DNA from: Chloroflexota bacterium
Lineage (GTDB): Bacteria; Chloroflexota; UBA11872
Length of the DNA stretch: 64,000 bases
NCBI GenBank assembly: GCA_022825895.1
Contig: JAJDVX010000030.1
Coordinates: 1-64,000, forward strand
Direction: 5' to 3'
Part shown: piece after piece, positions 35,928 to 45,162 of the stretch
How positions within the stretch are numbered: the first letter of the stretch is position 1
Layout: every line of letters begins with the position of its first letter
Position numbers and translations under genes: made by a program
Notes under the pieces: model-generated
Databases searched by the model: none
What the model saw: the letters and a program-made list of their open reading frames with translations, nothing else
What the model was told of the DNA's origin: nothing

Positions 35928-36785
35928 TTAGCGTCCCCAATCGCGCGGGTAGCGGAAGTCGCGGTCAATCGTACGGTTCGAGAGCTTGGCGATCAGCGGC
36001 AGCCGCCGCTTGAACTGCGAGCGCACCACCCGGCGTTGCAAGTCGTGCACCAGGTCGGCCTCGAATCCGTCCGCGATCAGGTCCTCCGCCGCGTACATCT
36101 CGTCGATCAGCAGGTAGAGCGCCTGGTCGGCGGTCTCGTAATCGAACCCAAGCTCATCCTCGTCCGACTGTCCGACCCACAGGTCGGCGCTGGGCGCTTT
36201 TTCTCGGATTGCGCGTGGAATCTCCAGCGCCTCCGCCAGGGCGCGCACCTGGGCTTTATAGAGATCGCCGATCGGGTTCACGGCGCTGGCCATGTCCCCG
36301 AACTGGGTGCCGTACCCCAGCAGCAATTCAGTCTTGTTGCTGGTACCCACCACCAGTCCCCCGAACGCCTCGGACTGGTCGTACAGCGCGATCATCCGCG
36401 CGCGCGCCATGATGTTCCCACGCCGCAACGGGCTCGGATCGTCGTCCAGTTCGCCCAGCAGACCGTCGACCGCCGCCGAGATTTCGATCAGCGTCGAGTA
36501 GATGCCCAGCTGATCGACCAGCGTCTCGGCATCGGCGCGGCTGGCCGGATTGCTCGTGCGGTACGGCATCAGCACGGCCAGCACCCGCTCGGGTCCGAAG
36601 GCGCGGGCCGCCAGGGCGCAGCTCACCGCGGAGTCGATCCCGCCGGACAACGCAATCACGGCGCGCTGGATACCGAATTTCTCAAGCTCTTCACGAATGA
36701 ACGCTTCAAGCACCCGGCAGGTCAGCCCCGCGTCCAGATCGAGCCCCCGCCGCGCCCGTTCGCGCAGGCTCACCTCAACCGTCAT
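35928..36785 (-). CDS. nadE: NAD+ synthase, synthetase subunit
   Basis: N-type ATP pyrophosphatase that amidates nicotinic acid adenine dinucleotide to NAD+. From ATG at 36785 it has 285 residues. The P-loop is VIALSGGIDSAVSCALAAR; MPYRTSNPASRADAETL, LVVGTSNKTELLLGYGT and FGDMASAVNPIGDLYK are the family blocks, and KAPSADLWVGQSDEDELGFDY the C-terminal one. It overlaps by 11 bases the upstream nitrilase-type gene that corresponds to the glutaminase half of glutamine-dependent NAD synthetase. The complete glutamine-dependent enzyme is thus split over two genes (inference). Confidence 0.93.
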   Translation of the reverse strand: MTVEVSLRERARRGLDLDAGLTCRVLEAFIREELEKFGIQRAVIALSGGIDSAVSCALAARAFGPERVLAVLMPYRTSNPASRADAETLVDQLGIYSTLIEISAAVDGLLGELDDDPSPLRRGNIMARARMIALYDQSEAFGGLVVGTSNKTELLLGYGTQFGDMASAVNPIGDLYKAQVRALAEALEIPRAIREKAPSADLWVGQSDEDELGFDYETADQALYLLIDEMYAAEDLIADGFEADLVHDLQRRVVRSQFKRRLPLIAKLSNRTIDRDFRYPRDWGR

Positions 36786-37644
36786 CCAGCCAATGCCGCT
36801 GGGCGGCGATGCGGGCGAACTCACGGCCGTTCAGCATCACGTTCTCGTCGCGACGCAGCGGCAGCCGCGTGCGCTGGCGCCGCAGCGGCGCGTCGGTCAG
36901 CGTGGCGAACACCAGCGCCTCGTCAAAGTCCGGCGCGCGCGCCAGCACCTCGCCGTCCGGGCCCACCACCTCGGAACCGCCCCAGAAGTTCACGCCATCC
37001 TCAAAACCGACCCGGTTGCAATGCACCACGTAGCAGACGTGCAGCGTGGCGTAGAGCCGGTTCATGGCCCGCCACGTCTCCGCCGATCCCAGTTCGTTCG
37101 TTCCGCCCGCCACCCCGCGCCCGGGACTGCTGGACAGCCCGTAGATCACGTCCGCGCCGTCCGCCGCCGCGATGCTGGCCGTGGTGGGGTGCCACAAGTC
37201 TTCGCAGATCAGCATCGACTTCCGGCCGAACCGCGTGTCGAACGCGCGCACCGTCCCGCCCCCGGCCAGGTCGCGCGCCTCGTCGAACAGGCCGTACGTC
37301 ACCAGGTAGACCTTGTGGTGGACGTGCACGAACTCCCCGTCATGCAAGTAGCCCGCCGCCGGCAGAAACCGGTGGTCCGTGGTTTCCTCCACGAACCCGA
37401 AAATCACGTCCAGCTTCCGGCTCGCCTCGCGCAGCGCATCCAGCCGCGCATCGTCCCGCGGCAGCGCCACATCCGGTACCAGGTCGCTGAGGAAGTACCC
37501 CGTCAGCGACTGCTCGGGAAACACCACCACGTCCGCGCCGTCCGCCGCCGCCCGGTCGATGTAGTCCAGGTGCAGCGCCAGGTTGCGATCCAGGTCGCCC
37601 AGGGCGGGCCGAATCTGGGCCAATGCCAGCCGAAAATCGTGCAC
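36775..37644 (-). CDS. Nitrilase-superfamily amidohydrolase, probable glutaminase subunit for NadE
   Basis: Carbon-nitrogen hydrolase of 289 residues from GTG at 37644. The catalytic triad is visible as Glu44 (VVVFPEQSLTGY), Lys111 (HVHHKVYLVTYG) and Cys147 (LICEDLWHP). The sequence around the Lys and Cys (YGLFDEARDL, ICEDLWHPT) is like the N-terminal domain of glutamine-dependent NadE rather than free amidases. It ends inside the nadE start. Likely it releases ammonia from glutamine for NadE. A much longer open frame upstream is non-coding, lying over the htrA promoter and gene on the other strand. Confidence 0.88.
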   Translation of the reverse strand: MHDFRLALAQIRPALGDLDRNLALHLDYIDRAAADGADVVVFPEQSLTGYFLSDLVPDVALPRDDARLDALREASRKLDVIFGFVEETTDHRFLPAAGYLHDGEFVHVHHKVYLVTYGLFDEARDLAGGGTVRAFDTRFGRKSMLICEDLWHPTTASIAAADGADVIYGLSSSPGRGVAGGTNELGSAETWRAMNRLYATLHVCYVVHCNRVGFEDGVNFWGGSEVVGPDGEVLARAPDFDEALVFATLTDAPLRRQRTRLPLRRDENVMLNGREFARIAAQRHWLDDG

Positions 37645-37752
37645 GGCGCCTCGCCGGGCGGTCGGTCGGCGCCAGTCTAGCCGCGAACCTCGGCCGCCAG
37701 GCCGGCGGTAGCGTTTCGTACAGAGGGCGCGCGGTCCCTCCTTATACTCAAG

Positions 37753-38955
37753 ATGAACTGTCCGGTTGACCGTCCCATGTCGCAATCGCCATCCCCTCGG
37801 CCTCCGCTGGTCGTCTCCCGTTGGATCGTCGGGCTCTTGGCGCTCACGGTCGTCCTTGGCACGGGCGGCGGCGCGGTCACCGGATACCTGGCGGGTCGCG
37901 CGGCCGTGCCATCCCCAACCCCGGCCCCCGTCGCCCCCCAACCACGGCCGTCCCCCGTGGCCACCGCCGCCGCCATCCCGGCCGCCGCGCCCACCTCCTA
38001 CGTCAACCTGCTGGAGCAACTGATGCCCGCCGTCGTTACCGTCGAAGCCCGCCAGGGCGTGCTGAATCGCGGCATCGGCATCGGCACCGGCTTCTTCTAC
38101 AGCACCGATGGCCGGATTCTCACCAACGCCCACGTGTTGCCCGAAGGAACCAACGGGGAAGTGCGCGTGACGCTCTCGGACGGCCACCGGATTCCGGCAA
38201 CAATCATCGGACGCGACGTATGGGGCGATGTGGCGGTGTTGCAAGCCGAAGGCGGTCCGTTCCCGGCGCTGGAGCTGGCCGACGATGTCGAGCTACGCGT
38301 TGGCGAACCCGTCCTGGCCATCGGCAGCCCGCGCAATTTCCGCAACACCGCCACCTCCGGCATCGTCAGCGGCCTGGACCGCCTCATCCCGCGCACCGTC
38401 AACACCGACAGCGGCCCCATGGCCATTCCGCTGCGCGGCCTCATCCAGACCGATGCCGCCGTCAACCAGGGCAACAGCGGCGGCCCCTTGGTCACTGCCG
38501 ACGGCCGCGTCATCGGCATCAACACCGCCGTGCAGTCCAACGCCAACGACATCGGGTTTGCCCTGCCCATCGCCGACATCATCCGCCGCCTGCCGGAGCT
38601 CGAGTCGACCGGAACCGTCGCCCGCGGCCTCCTGGGCGTGCGCTACCAACTGGTCGATCCCGAACTCGACAGCTTCGCCGGCACGCCCTATCCCTACGCC
38701 GTGGCCGTCAGCGCCGTCATGCCGGATACCACCGCCCAGGCGGCGGGCGTCCGGGCCGGCGACCTGATCGTGGCCGTCAACGGCCAGGCCCTGACCCGCG
38801 ACTTCAACCTGTCGCACGCCATCGACGGCGTGCGCGTAGGCGAGCCGGTCACCCTCTCCGTGCGGCGCATGGACCGGCTGCTGGACCTTGAGGCAACACT
38901 CACGCCTCGCCCGCGCGCCACCAGTACCACGCCGCAAAACCTGCCCCCCAGCTAA
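37753..38955 (+). CDS. HtrA/DegP-type serine protease with PDZ domain
   Basis: Membrane-anchored trypsin-like protease, 400 residues. An N-terminal helix (VVSRWIVGLLALTVVLG, about 20-36) is followed by a Pro/Ala linker, then the protease domain with the triad His127 (RILTNAHVLP), Asp159 (WGDVAVLQ) and Ser242 (QGNSGGPLV), and one C-terminal PDZ domain (GVRAGDLIVAVNGQAL). Works in the cell envelope on misfolded proteins or as a regulatory protease. ATG at 37777 (MSQSPSPRPP) is an alternative start; TATACT at 37744-37749 looks like a -10 box and would favour it. Confidence 0.92.
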   Translation: MNCPVDRPMSQSPSPRPPLVVSRWIVGLLALTVVLGTGGGAVTGYLAGRAAVPSPTPAPVAPQPRPSPVATAAAIPAAAPTSYVNLLEQLMPAVVTVEARQGVLNRGIGIGTGFFYSTDGRILTNAHVLPEGTNGEVRVTLSDGHRIPATIIGRDVWGDVAVLQAEGGPFPALELADDVELRVGEPVLAIGSPRNFRNTATSGIVSGLDRLIPRTVNTDSGPMAIPLRGLIQTDAAVNQGNSGGPLVTADGRVIGINTAVQSNANDIGFALPIADIIRRLPELESTGTVARGLLGVRYQLVDPELDSFAGTPYPYAVAVSAVMPDTTAQAAGVRAGDLIVAVNGQALTRDFNLSHAIDGVRVGEPVTLSVRRMDRLLDLEATLTPRPRATSTTPQNLPPS

Positions 38956-39055
38956 CCCGGGTTACGTCGCCGCCGCGCCGCGCATACCCTCGCGGCTGCC
39001 GTGCGCATACGATATGGGCCGGTGAGCTGTTGGCGGGGCAGGTCGGAGGCGCCGT

Positions 39056-40201
39056 GTGAACGACTTGAACATCAAGCTGGGCATCGAGGAAGAGTTCTTC
39101 CTCGTCGACCCCGAGTCCCGCGACCTCCTGGCCGATCCCGATGTCCGCATCTTCGAGGCCTGCGAGAACCACGGCGGCCCGCACAAGTTCGTCCGGGAAT
39201 TCCTCCGCACCCAGATCGAATCCAACTCCCGCGTCTGCGACTCCGTGGCCGACGTCCGAACCGCCCTGCTCGAAACCCGCCGCGTCGTCATCCGGGCCGC
39301 CGAGACCTACGGCGCCGCCGTCATGGCCGCCTCAACACACCCCTTCGCCGACTGGAAGGAACAGGCCCCCACGCCCCGCGAACGCTACGAGCGCTTCGTT
39401 GTCACCTTCCAGGACAGCGTCCGTCGATTCCTGATCAGCGGCATGCACATCCACGCCGGCTTTGGCGATCCCGACTCGCGCATCCGCGTCATGACCGCCA
39501 TCCGTCGCTACCTGCCCATCCTCCACGCGCTGTCCGCGTCCTCGCCCTTCGTGGAGGGCCGTGAAACCGGCTTCAAGTCATTCCGCCTCAATCTCATGAC
39601 CAACCTTCCCCGCACCGGCCTGCCGGGCCCGCTCCAGTCTCGCGCCGAGTTCGACCGCCTGGTCGCCGACTACCAGCGCATGGACTTCATCAACGACGCC
39701 AGCGAACTCTGGTGGGACATCCGGCCCTCCGGCAAGTTCCCCACCATCGAAATGCGCATCGGCGACGTCTGCACCCGCATTGACGACGCCATGTGCATCG
39801 TCGCCCTCTACGCCTCCCTCGTCCGTTACCTGCTCCGGCAAGACCAGGACCGCAATCTCCCGCCCGAACCCCCAACCGAGATCATCGCCGAGAACCGCTG
39901 GCTCGCCCAGCGCTACGGCGTCCTGGCCTTCTTTGGAAACGAACAGGGCGGCGGCCGCAAGGACATCATCGACGTCACCGAAGAACTCGTGGACACCCTC
40001 GCGGACGACGCTCGCGCCCTCGGCTGCGAACCCGAACTGCGCCACGCCCTCACCATCATCGCCGAGGGCACCGGCGCCGACCGCCAGGTCGACCTCTACC
40101 GCCTACGCCGCCTCGAAGGCGACACCCACGAAGAGTCCCTCCACCAGGTCGTCGACCACGTCCTCGCCGAAACCCGCGCCAGCATCCACCCCCCGGCCTG
40201 A
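39056..40201 (+). CDS. Carboxylate-amine ligase, GCS2 (YbdK) family
   Basis: ATP-dependent glutamate-cysteine-ligase-like enzyme, 381 residues. LNIKLGIEEEFFLVDPESRD at the start carries the GIEEE metal motif; QIESNSRVCDSVADVR, GMHIHAGFGDPD (conserved His) and LWWDIRPSGKFPTIEMRIGD are the other GCS2 blocks. YbdK members have weak gamma-glutamylcysteine synthetase activity; the real substrate may differ. GTG start with GGAGG 7 bases upstream. Independent of the HtrA gene by 100 bases. Confidence 0.9.
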   Translation: MNDLNIKLGIEEEFFLVDPESRDLLADPDVRIFEACENHGGPHKFVREFLRTQIESNSRVCDSVADVRTALLETRRVVIRAAETYGAAVMAASTHPFADWKEQAPTPRERYERFVVTFQDSVRRFLISGMHIHAGFGDPDSRIRVMTAIRRYLPILHALSASSPFVEGRETGFKSFRLNLMTNLPRTGLPGPLQSRAEFDRLVADYQRMDFINDASELWWDIRPSGKFPTIEMRIGDVCTRIDDAMCIVALYASLVRYLLRQDQDRNLPPEPPTEIIAENRWLAQRYGVLAFFGNEQGGGRKDIIDVTEELVDTLADDARALGCEPELRHALTIIAEGTGADRQVDLYRLRRLEGDTHEESLHQVVDHVLAETRASIHPPA

Positions 40202-40223
40202 CGCACGTCCCGGCCCCGGGCAG

Positions 40224-41057
40224 TCACGCCCTGGCCACAACCACAAAGTGCGCCGACATGCCGAGCAGCGACCGCTCCTCTTCGACCGAGCGAATCAGGT
40301 CTAGCAGCTGCTCCCGCTTCACCGGGTCCGCCAGTCGCCCATCGAGATCCCTGGCGACACGCCCCGGACCCTGCACCGCGTAAGTGCCCATCCGCTCGAA
40401 CCCCGCCTCTAAGACCGCCGCCTCAAGGTCTTCCGGCCGGTGAAAGAAGGCCGTCGTGAAGTAGCCGAAGTCATCCGGCAGCCCGCGATGCTGCCCGTCC
40501 TCGAGATCCCGACGCAGGATTGAAACGAAGTTCGGGTCATCGATATAGCTCTCAGTGAGCCCGTCCATTAGCGAAGCGAATCGATTGATCGCCTTCGTAA
40601 TCACCATGCCGCCGGGCCTCAACACGCGGTGAGCCTCGCGCAGCGCCGCCAGCCGGTCGTCTCTCTCCGTCAGGTGGTACAGCGGCCCCATCAGCAGCAC
40701 GCCGTCGGCGCTTTCGTCAGCCTGATCAAGCGATCGCGCGTCGCCTAGCATCACGCTTGCCAGCGGATGCTCCGGCTGTGCCCCGGAAGCCTCCCGCGCC
40801 TGCTCCACGTGCTTCGCCACCGGGTCGATCAGGTGCACCTCATACCCAAGCTCCGTCAACCAGCACGCATACCGCCCCGGACCGCCGCCCACATCCAGCA
40901 CCACCCCCGGCGGCGCCGGCAGAAACCGCCCAATCAGCTCCCGCATCCGTGCAAACTCAAGCGGCCCCGCACCCCGCACCAACCGCCCCGCCTCATCAAT
41001 CCCCTCGTAATACGAAAGAATCTCCCCGCCACCCACTGGCACCTGTCCTCCGGCCAT
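40224..41057 (-). CDS. SAM-dependent class I methyltransferase
   Basis: A 277-residue Methyltransf_11-type enzyme. LVVLDVGGGPGRYA-type motif I is VVLDVGGGPGRYACWLTELG near residue 56, motif II VHLIDPVAKHVEQ, then ADGVLLMGPLYHL and HRVLRPGGMVITKAI. The start at 41057 (MAGGQVPVGGGEILSYYEG) fits the usual N-terminus; the longer frame overlaps the VapC gene in another frame and is rejected. Substrate unknown. It is separated by 145 bases from vapC. Confidence 0.82.
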   Translation of the reverse strand: MAGGQVPVGGGEILSYYEGIDEAGRLVRGAGPLEFARMRELIGRFLPAPPGVVLDVGGGPGRYACWLTELGYEVHLIDPVAKHVEQAREASGAQPEHPLASVMLGDARSLDQADESADGVLLMGPLYHLTERDDRLAALREAHRVLRPGGMVITKAINRFASLMDGLTESYIDDPNFVSILRRDLEDGQHRGLPDDFGYFTTAFFHRPEDLEAAVLEAGFERMGTYAVQGPGRVARDLDGRLADPVKREQLLDLIRSVEEERSLLGMSAHFVVVARA

Positions 41058-41202
41058 TCCCAATTGCCTCGCAGTGCAAACGTCGCAACCGGTCAGGCTA
41101 CTCGCCTCCACCCATCGAAGGACCGAATGCCAGGGTCCTTCTCGCTGCCGTGTGCCTGGCCTTGAAGGCCCGCCAGACGCTGGCATGTCCGACGCTTCTG
41201 GA

Positions 41203-41631
41203 TCAGTTCCACTCAGCCCACCAGCCAGACTGGCCGATGTGAACGTGATGGACGACGACATCCAGTCCCGGCGCTCGCGAAAGTGGCCCATCGGCCGTAA
41301 TAAGTGGGCAGTCTTGAGTCTGTGCGGCGGCCACGTAGAAGGCGTCGTAGGCGCTGACCGTGCGGTAATACCTCCAGGCCACGGGAGCAAGGTCTCGATG
41401 CGACATGCGCTCCACAGGCCAATGACGGAGAACGTCGATGACCAACCGAGCCTGCGTCTCGCCAAGGTGCCCACGCAGCACTTCCCGCCGTAAGGCCGAG
41501 AGCACCTCGGCGTCTATCAACGCCGGCGCCAACAACTTGGCGCTGTCAATGATGTTCGCGACCGATTCGCCCAGCGGTGTTCGCAGCAAGTACTCGACTG
41601 CCACGGACGCGTCGACAACGTATCGGGTCAA
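41203..41631 (-). CDS. PIN-domain toxin, VapC family
   Basis: A 142-residue ribonuclease toxin. Acidic active-site residues are in place: Asp7 (YVVDASVAVEYL), Glu42 (LIDAEVLSALRR), Asp96 (SAYDAFYVAAA) and Asp114 (LITADGPL). VapC toxins cut tRNA or rRNA when free of antitoxin. The start overlaps the vapB stop (ATGA), the normal antitoxin-first order. Confidence 0.93.
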   Translation of the reverse strand: MTRYVVDASVAVEYLLRTPLGESVANIIDSAKLLAPALIDAEVLSALRREVLRGHLGETQARLVIDVLRHWPVERMSHRDLAPVAWRYYRTVSAYDAFYVAAAQTQDCPLITADGPLSRAPGLDVVVHHVHIGQSGWWAEWN

Positions 41632-41861
41632 CCAAGCTCCAGGTCGCGGCGTGCGCGTTCCTCGGCAATTATCGTCGCCGCATCAATGCCAAGGTCAGTC
41701 TTCGGGAGTTGGGCCCATCGTTCCCGCCACTCCAAACGCTCCAGTTCACGCTCCACGGCCCCGAGCACAACCGCGCTCATGCTGCAGTTGTTCTCGCGAG
41801 CTTGGTGCCGAAGACGTTCGTGAAGGTCGTCCGGGACATTTCGAACTTGTAGATTGGCCAT
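41628..41861 (-). CDS. Ribbon-helix-helix antitoxin, VapB/FitA type
   Basis: A 77-residue antitoxin: MANLQVRNVPDDLHERLRHQ is the RHH beta strand and first helix, NNCSMSAVVLGAVERELERL the second. The C-terminal tail, about residues 45-77, would wrap the toxin (WAQLPKTDLGIDAATIIAEE). It likely represses its own promoter, which must lie in the 60 bases shared with the divergent sialidase-like gene. The ATG at 41861 is used; nine codons upstream are non-native. Confidence 0.92.
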   Translation of the reverse strand: MANLQVRNVPDDLHERLRHQARENNCSMSAVVLGAVERELERLEWRERWAQLPKTDLGIDAATIIAEERARRDLELG

Positions 41862-41920
41862 GGCATGAGAATAGCATGAATGCTGCATGAAGGCTTGTGC
41901 CCGTCGTCAGAAAGCCCCCA

Positions 41921-43105
41921 ATGCTCAACCCAAACGTCACCCCCCTCGCCCAGGACTTCACCATCGCCGCCCGGGTCCCCGACCCCAACCTCTACTTCTT
42001 CCACGACCCCAACCTCGCTCGCCTCGACGACGGAACGCTGATCGTCGCCGCCCCCCAATGGGGCCGCCGACACACCAACCTCGGACGCTCCGTGCGCATC
42101 GTCCGCAGCACCGACGGCGGCCAGACCTGGACCGATCTGCCCACGCTCCCCTACCAGGAAGGCCGCCCCTTCGTCGTCGACGGCCGGCTCCTCATGTTCG
42201 TCCAGGAGCGCTCCCACGGCGACTTCCAGATCGTCGCCAGCGACGACCGCGGCGAAACCTGGACCGAGCCGCGGACCGTCATCCCGGGCCCGATCTGGAA
42301 CATCTCCACCTCGCAGGTCGTCCGCCCCGACGCCCTCTACTGGGCCATGGACCGCGACTCCGCCGGCGTCGACTACAAGGGCAAGGTCATGGTCCGCTGG
42401 GACCGCACCCGGTCGGCGCTCGACCCCGACGCCTGGTCAATCTCCAACGTCGTGCCGCCCCCGGAAATCCCGGCCTCCCTGACCCGCGGGCTATTCCCTG
42501 TGGACAACCGCCCCCAGGTCTACCTCGGCTGGCCCTCGCCCTTCGTCTGGCTGGAGCCCAACACCGTTGAGGTCGCCGGCCGCATCCGCGTCTTCGTCCG
42601 CGCAATCATCGACGAAAACGCCACCGCCAACATCGCCGCCGTGCTCGACTACGACGAAGCGGCCAACAAGCTCAGCTTCATCCAGTTCACCGCCTGGCCC
42701 GGCGGACAGTGCAAGTTCTTCATCCTCCACGACCAGCCCAACCGCACCTACTGGATGCTCAGCAACCTCGTCACCAACTCGCAGGACCTCCTCGGCTGGG
42801 GCCACCGCATGCGCGAGACGGGATTCACCGGCGGCCCCGGCAACGAGCGCCGCTGGCTCTTCCTGCACTACAGCGTCGACTGCCTCAACTGGTTCCCCGC
42901 CGGCTGCGTCGCCCGCTGGCCCGACAGCGTCCATCGCAGCTTCATGTACCCCAGCGCCGCCATCGATGGCGACGACCTCGTAATCCTCTCCCGCACCAGC
43001 CGCTACGCCCAAAACCAGCACGATGCCGACCTCTGCACCATCCACCGCATCCCCAACTTCCGCACCCTCGCCATGGATCTCCATCGCGGCGGATTGACGC
43101 ACTAG
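41921..43105 (+). CDS. Sialidase-like BNR-repeat protein
   Basis: A 394-residue six-bladed beta-propeller candidate with Asp-box motifs STDGGQTWTD (about residues 63-72) and SDDRGETWTE (about 107-116). No signal peptide is seen, so it may act in the cytoplasm. Aromatic and Arg-rich later blades (RRWLFLHYSVDCLNWFPAG, SFMYPSAAIDGDDLVILSR) fit glycan-lyase/exo-sialidase superfamily propellers; hydrolase activity is unproven. GTG at 41897 is an alternative start with a too-close binding site. Codon use is extremely C-rich at third positions. Confidence 0.78.
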   Translation: MLNPNVTPLAQDFTIAARVPDPNLYFFHDPNLARLDDGTLIVAAPQWGRRHTNLGRSVRIVRSTDGGQTWTDLPTLPYQEGRPFVVDGRLLMFVQERSHGDFQIVASDDRGETWTEPRTVIPGPIWNISTSQVVRPDALYWAMDRDSAGVDYKGKVMVRWDRTRSALDPDAWSISNVVPPPEIPASLTRGLFPVDNRPQVYLGWPSPFVWLEPNTVEVAGRIRVFVRAIIDENATANIAAVLDYDEAANKLSFIQFTAWPGGQCKFFILHDQPNRTYWMLSNLVTNSQDLLGWGHRMRETGFTGGPGNERRWLFLHYSVDCLNWFPAGCVARWPDSVHRSFMYPSAAIDGDDLVILSRTSRYAQNQHDADLCTIHRIPNFRTLAMDLHRGGLTH

Positions 43106-43289
43106 CCACCAGGCCGTAGCCGTTCCCCCTCCTCACTTGTGTGTGGCCGCAGCCTGGCCACGTGACCGGCTGGTCAAGAGGGCGTGAATGTCGCGTGCGC
43201 AAGACAGCCAAAGCTCTCCAGAAGATTCTGTTCCACCGTGGCTGAGTTTCGACGCCGCATCTCTCCCGAGAGTCCGCGGCGTTGCTTCG

Positions 43290-43490
43290 CTAGACCGTCT
43301 CGAACTCCAAGGCCGACAGGTTGAGGTCCGAGGACCGCTTCGAAAGGTGCAGCAGCTCCACGCCAATCACCTCATGCGCCGCGTTGTAGTCCAGCACCAC
43401 GCCCGGCGAGACTTCCTCCGACTCGACGATCTCCGAGTCGTCCAGGCGCAGGTACAGCGCGTCCGCTTCTCGGTCCACGTTCAGCTTCAT
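43290..43490 (-). CDS. DUF2283 family protein
   Basis: A 66-residue protein with the DUF2283 pattern: MKLNVDREADALYLRLDDSE, then SPGVVLDYNAAHEVIGVELL. The family is small, of unknown function, and often sits next to toxin-antitoxin or defence genes. GAGGTGAG lies just upstream of the ATG. Flanks of 184 bases (43106-43289) and 156 bases (43491-43646) hold nothing else recognised. Confidence 0.85.
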   Translation of the reverse strand: MKLNVDREADALYLRLDDSEIVESEEVSPGVVLDYNAAHEVIGVELLHLSKRSSDLNLSALEFETV

Positions 43491-43646
43491 AGCTCACCTC
43501 GCATGCCACGATCAAAGAATACGCTGACCACGCCCTGCACCCTCGGCTCGCATGAGCGCACATCGGCATGAGGGTTACTTCGCACAGGCACAGAATTGCG
43601 TTCCAGGGAGCTGACGCACCGAAGGACCGGCCAAGCCCATCGCGCA

Positions 43647-44855
43647 ATGCCCGGCACCTTGACCAAAGACGTCCCGACGTCTAAATTCCAGCCCGAGATG
43701 ACCGACGAGCACACGCGCCAGGCCCCCGGACGCGTACGCGACGGCATCGTGCAGGTGCTGTCGCACACCTCGCAGCCGCTCTCGGTCAAGGAGATTGAGG
43801 AGCGCGTATCCCAGGTCGCGGGACCCGCCCGAGGCTCCTCCATACGTTCGTACCTCCGGCTCAACACCCCAACCGTGTTCGCCCGCGAGCGACGCGGCGT
43901 CTATCGGCTTCGCTCATCGGCCGAATCCGGCGTCCAGCCAGAGATGCCGGCCGTGCGCGAGTGGGAACCCCCGGCCTCGTTCGGTCGGGCGACCCTCTAC
44001 CACGCCGACTGTTTTGACTGGCTGCGCGAGCAGGACGACGCCAGCATTCACGCCGTCGTCACCGATCCGCCCTATGGCCTGCACGAATACACCCACGAAC
44101 AGCAGGCCAAGCTGCGTCGAGGCCGGGGCGGAGTCTGGCGGATTCCTCCATCGTTCGACGGCCATCGACGCTCGCCGTTGCCACGCTTCACAACGCTTAA
44201 GCCTGAGCAGCTCAACGACATCCGGACATTCTTCTTCGTCTGGGCCCGCCTGCTGCTCCCCAAGCTCGTACCCGGCGCGCAGGTCGTGGTGGCTTCCAAT
44301 CCCCTGCTGTCGTATCTCGTTTCAGGGGCGCTGGCCGATGCGGGATTGGAGCGCCGCGGTGAGATTGCCCGACTCACCATGACCATGCGCGGAGGCGACC
44401 GGCCGAAAGCCGCACACAGGGAGTACTCGGAAGTCAGCGTGATGCCGCGTTCCATGTGGGAACCGTGGGTCGTCTACCGGAAACCCATCGAGGGCCGCGT
44501 CCAGGACAACCTGCGAACCTGGGGAACGGGCGGCTTCCGCCGGCCGGTTCCCGACAAGCCGTTCGGCGATGTCATCGCCTCCGCCCCCACCCGAAAGGCC
44601 GAGCGCGACCTGGCGCCGCATCCCAGCCTCAAGCCCCAGGCCTTCCTGCGCACGCTCGTTCGTGCCGTCTTGCCCCTCGGCGAAGGCGTGGTCCTCGACC
44701 CCTTTGCCGGCGCCGGCTCCACCCTCGCCGCCGCCGAGGCCGTGGGCTACCAGAGCATCGGCATCGAACAGGACGAACGCTATTTCGCGTTGGCCAAAAG
44801 AGCGATTCCAAAGCTGACCAGCTATACCCCGAACGGCTGTCAGCCCAGCCGTTAG
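43647..44855 (+). CDS. Solitary DNA methyltransferase with N-terminal HTH-like domain
   Basis: A 402-residue adenine/cytosine-N4 methyltransferase of the beta order: DPPYGLHEYTHEQQ at residues 140-153 (motif IV) precedes FAGAGST at 353-359 (motif I). The first 90 residues look like a winged helix: GRVRDGIVQVLSHTSQPLSV and SIRSYLRLNTPTVFARERRG resemble HTH domains fused to methylases in some mobile elements. No endonuclease gene is adjacent, so it may be an orphan or regulatory methylase. The start is uncertain: ATG at 43698 and TTG at 43596 are alternatives, none with a good binding site. Confidence 0.85.
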   Translation: MPGTLTKDVPTSKFQPEMTDEHTRQAPGRVRDGIVQVLSHTSQPLSVKEIEERVSQVAGPARGSSIRSYLRLNTPTVFARERRGVYRLRSSAESGVQPEMPAVREWEPPASFGRATLYHADCFDWLREQDDASIHAVVTDPPYGLHEYTHEQQAKLRRGRGGVWRIPPSFDGHRRSPLPRFTTLKPEQLNDIRTFFFVWARLLLPKLVPGAQVVVASNPLLSYLVSGALADAGLERRGEIARLTMTMRGGDRPKAAHREYSEVSVMPRSMWEPWVVYRKPIEGRVQDNLRTWGTGGFRRPVPDKPFGDVIASAPTRKAERDLAPHPSLKPQAFLRTLVRAVLPLGEGVVLDPFAGAGSTLAAAEAVGYQSIGIEQDERYFALAKRAIPKLTSYTPNGCQPSR

Positions 44856-45162
44856 ACCCAACGCTCCCGAATCTTCAGAATCCATTTCGGCGAGGCCCTC
44901 GCTCTGAGTGTTCCAACCATTCCCCAGGACGCGGCGAATGCACCACCCTTCGACCACTTGGCAACCGTGGGATATGGTGACTGTAGAATTCGCAGAGTCG
45001 CCATAATCGTAAGTTCAGCTATCGTGAACTGCTCCTGTAAACTCATCAAGACGAACAATAAACTGCGGTTCCGAAACTCGTTTACCTTCAGTTTCGGTGC
45101 CTTCCTGCCAGGTAGACAGTGCCCTGCTTTCCATACCGAACACCACCATTCCAAGGACTCAC
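44856..45162. other. Gene-poor lower-GC gap between methylase and lipid kinase genes
   Basis: About 307 bases, clearly more AT-rich than the flanks from about 44960 on. Two overlapping opposite reading frames (100 and 71 codons) are open but show no family pattern, no convincing binding site and biased composition. AAGGA at 45153-45157 serves the lipid kinase start. No repeat or hairpin stood out. It may be the edge of acquired DNA. Confidence 0.45.

Noticed and set aside
41058-41474. Upstream extension of the methyltransferase gene
   Set aside because: It overlaps vapC, which has all PIN residues, and adds no methyltransferase sequence.
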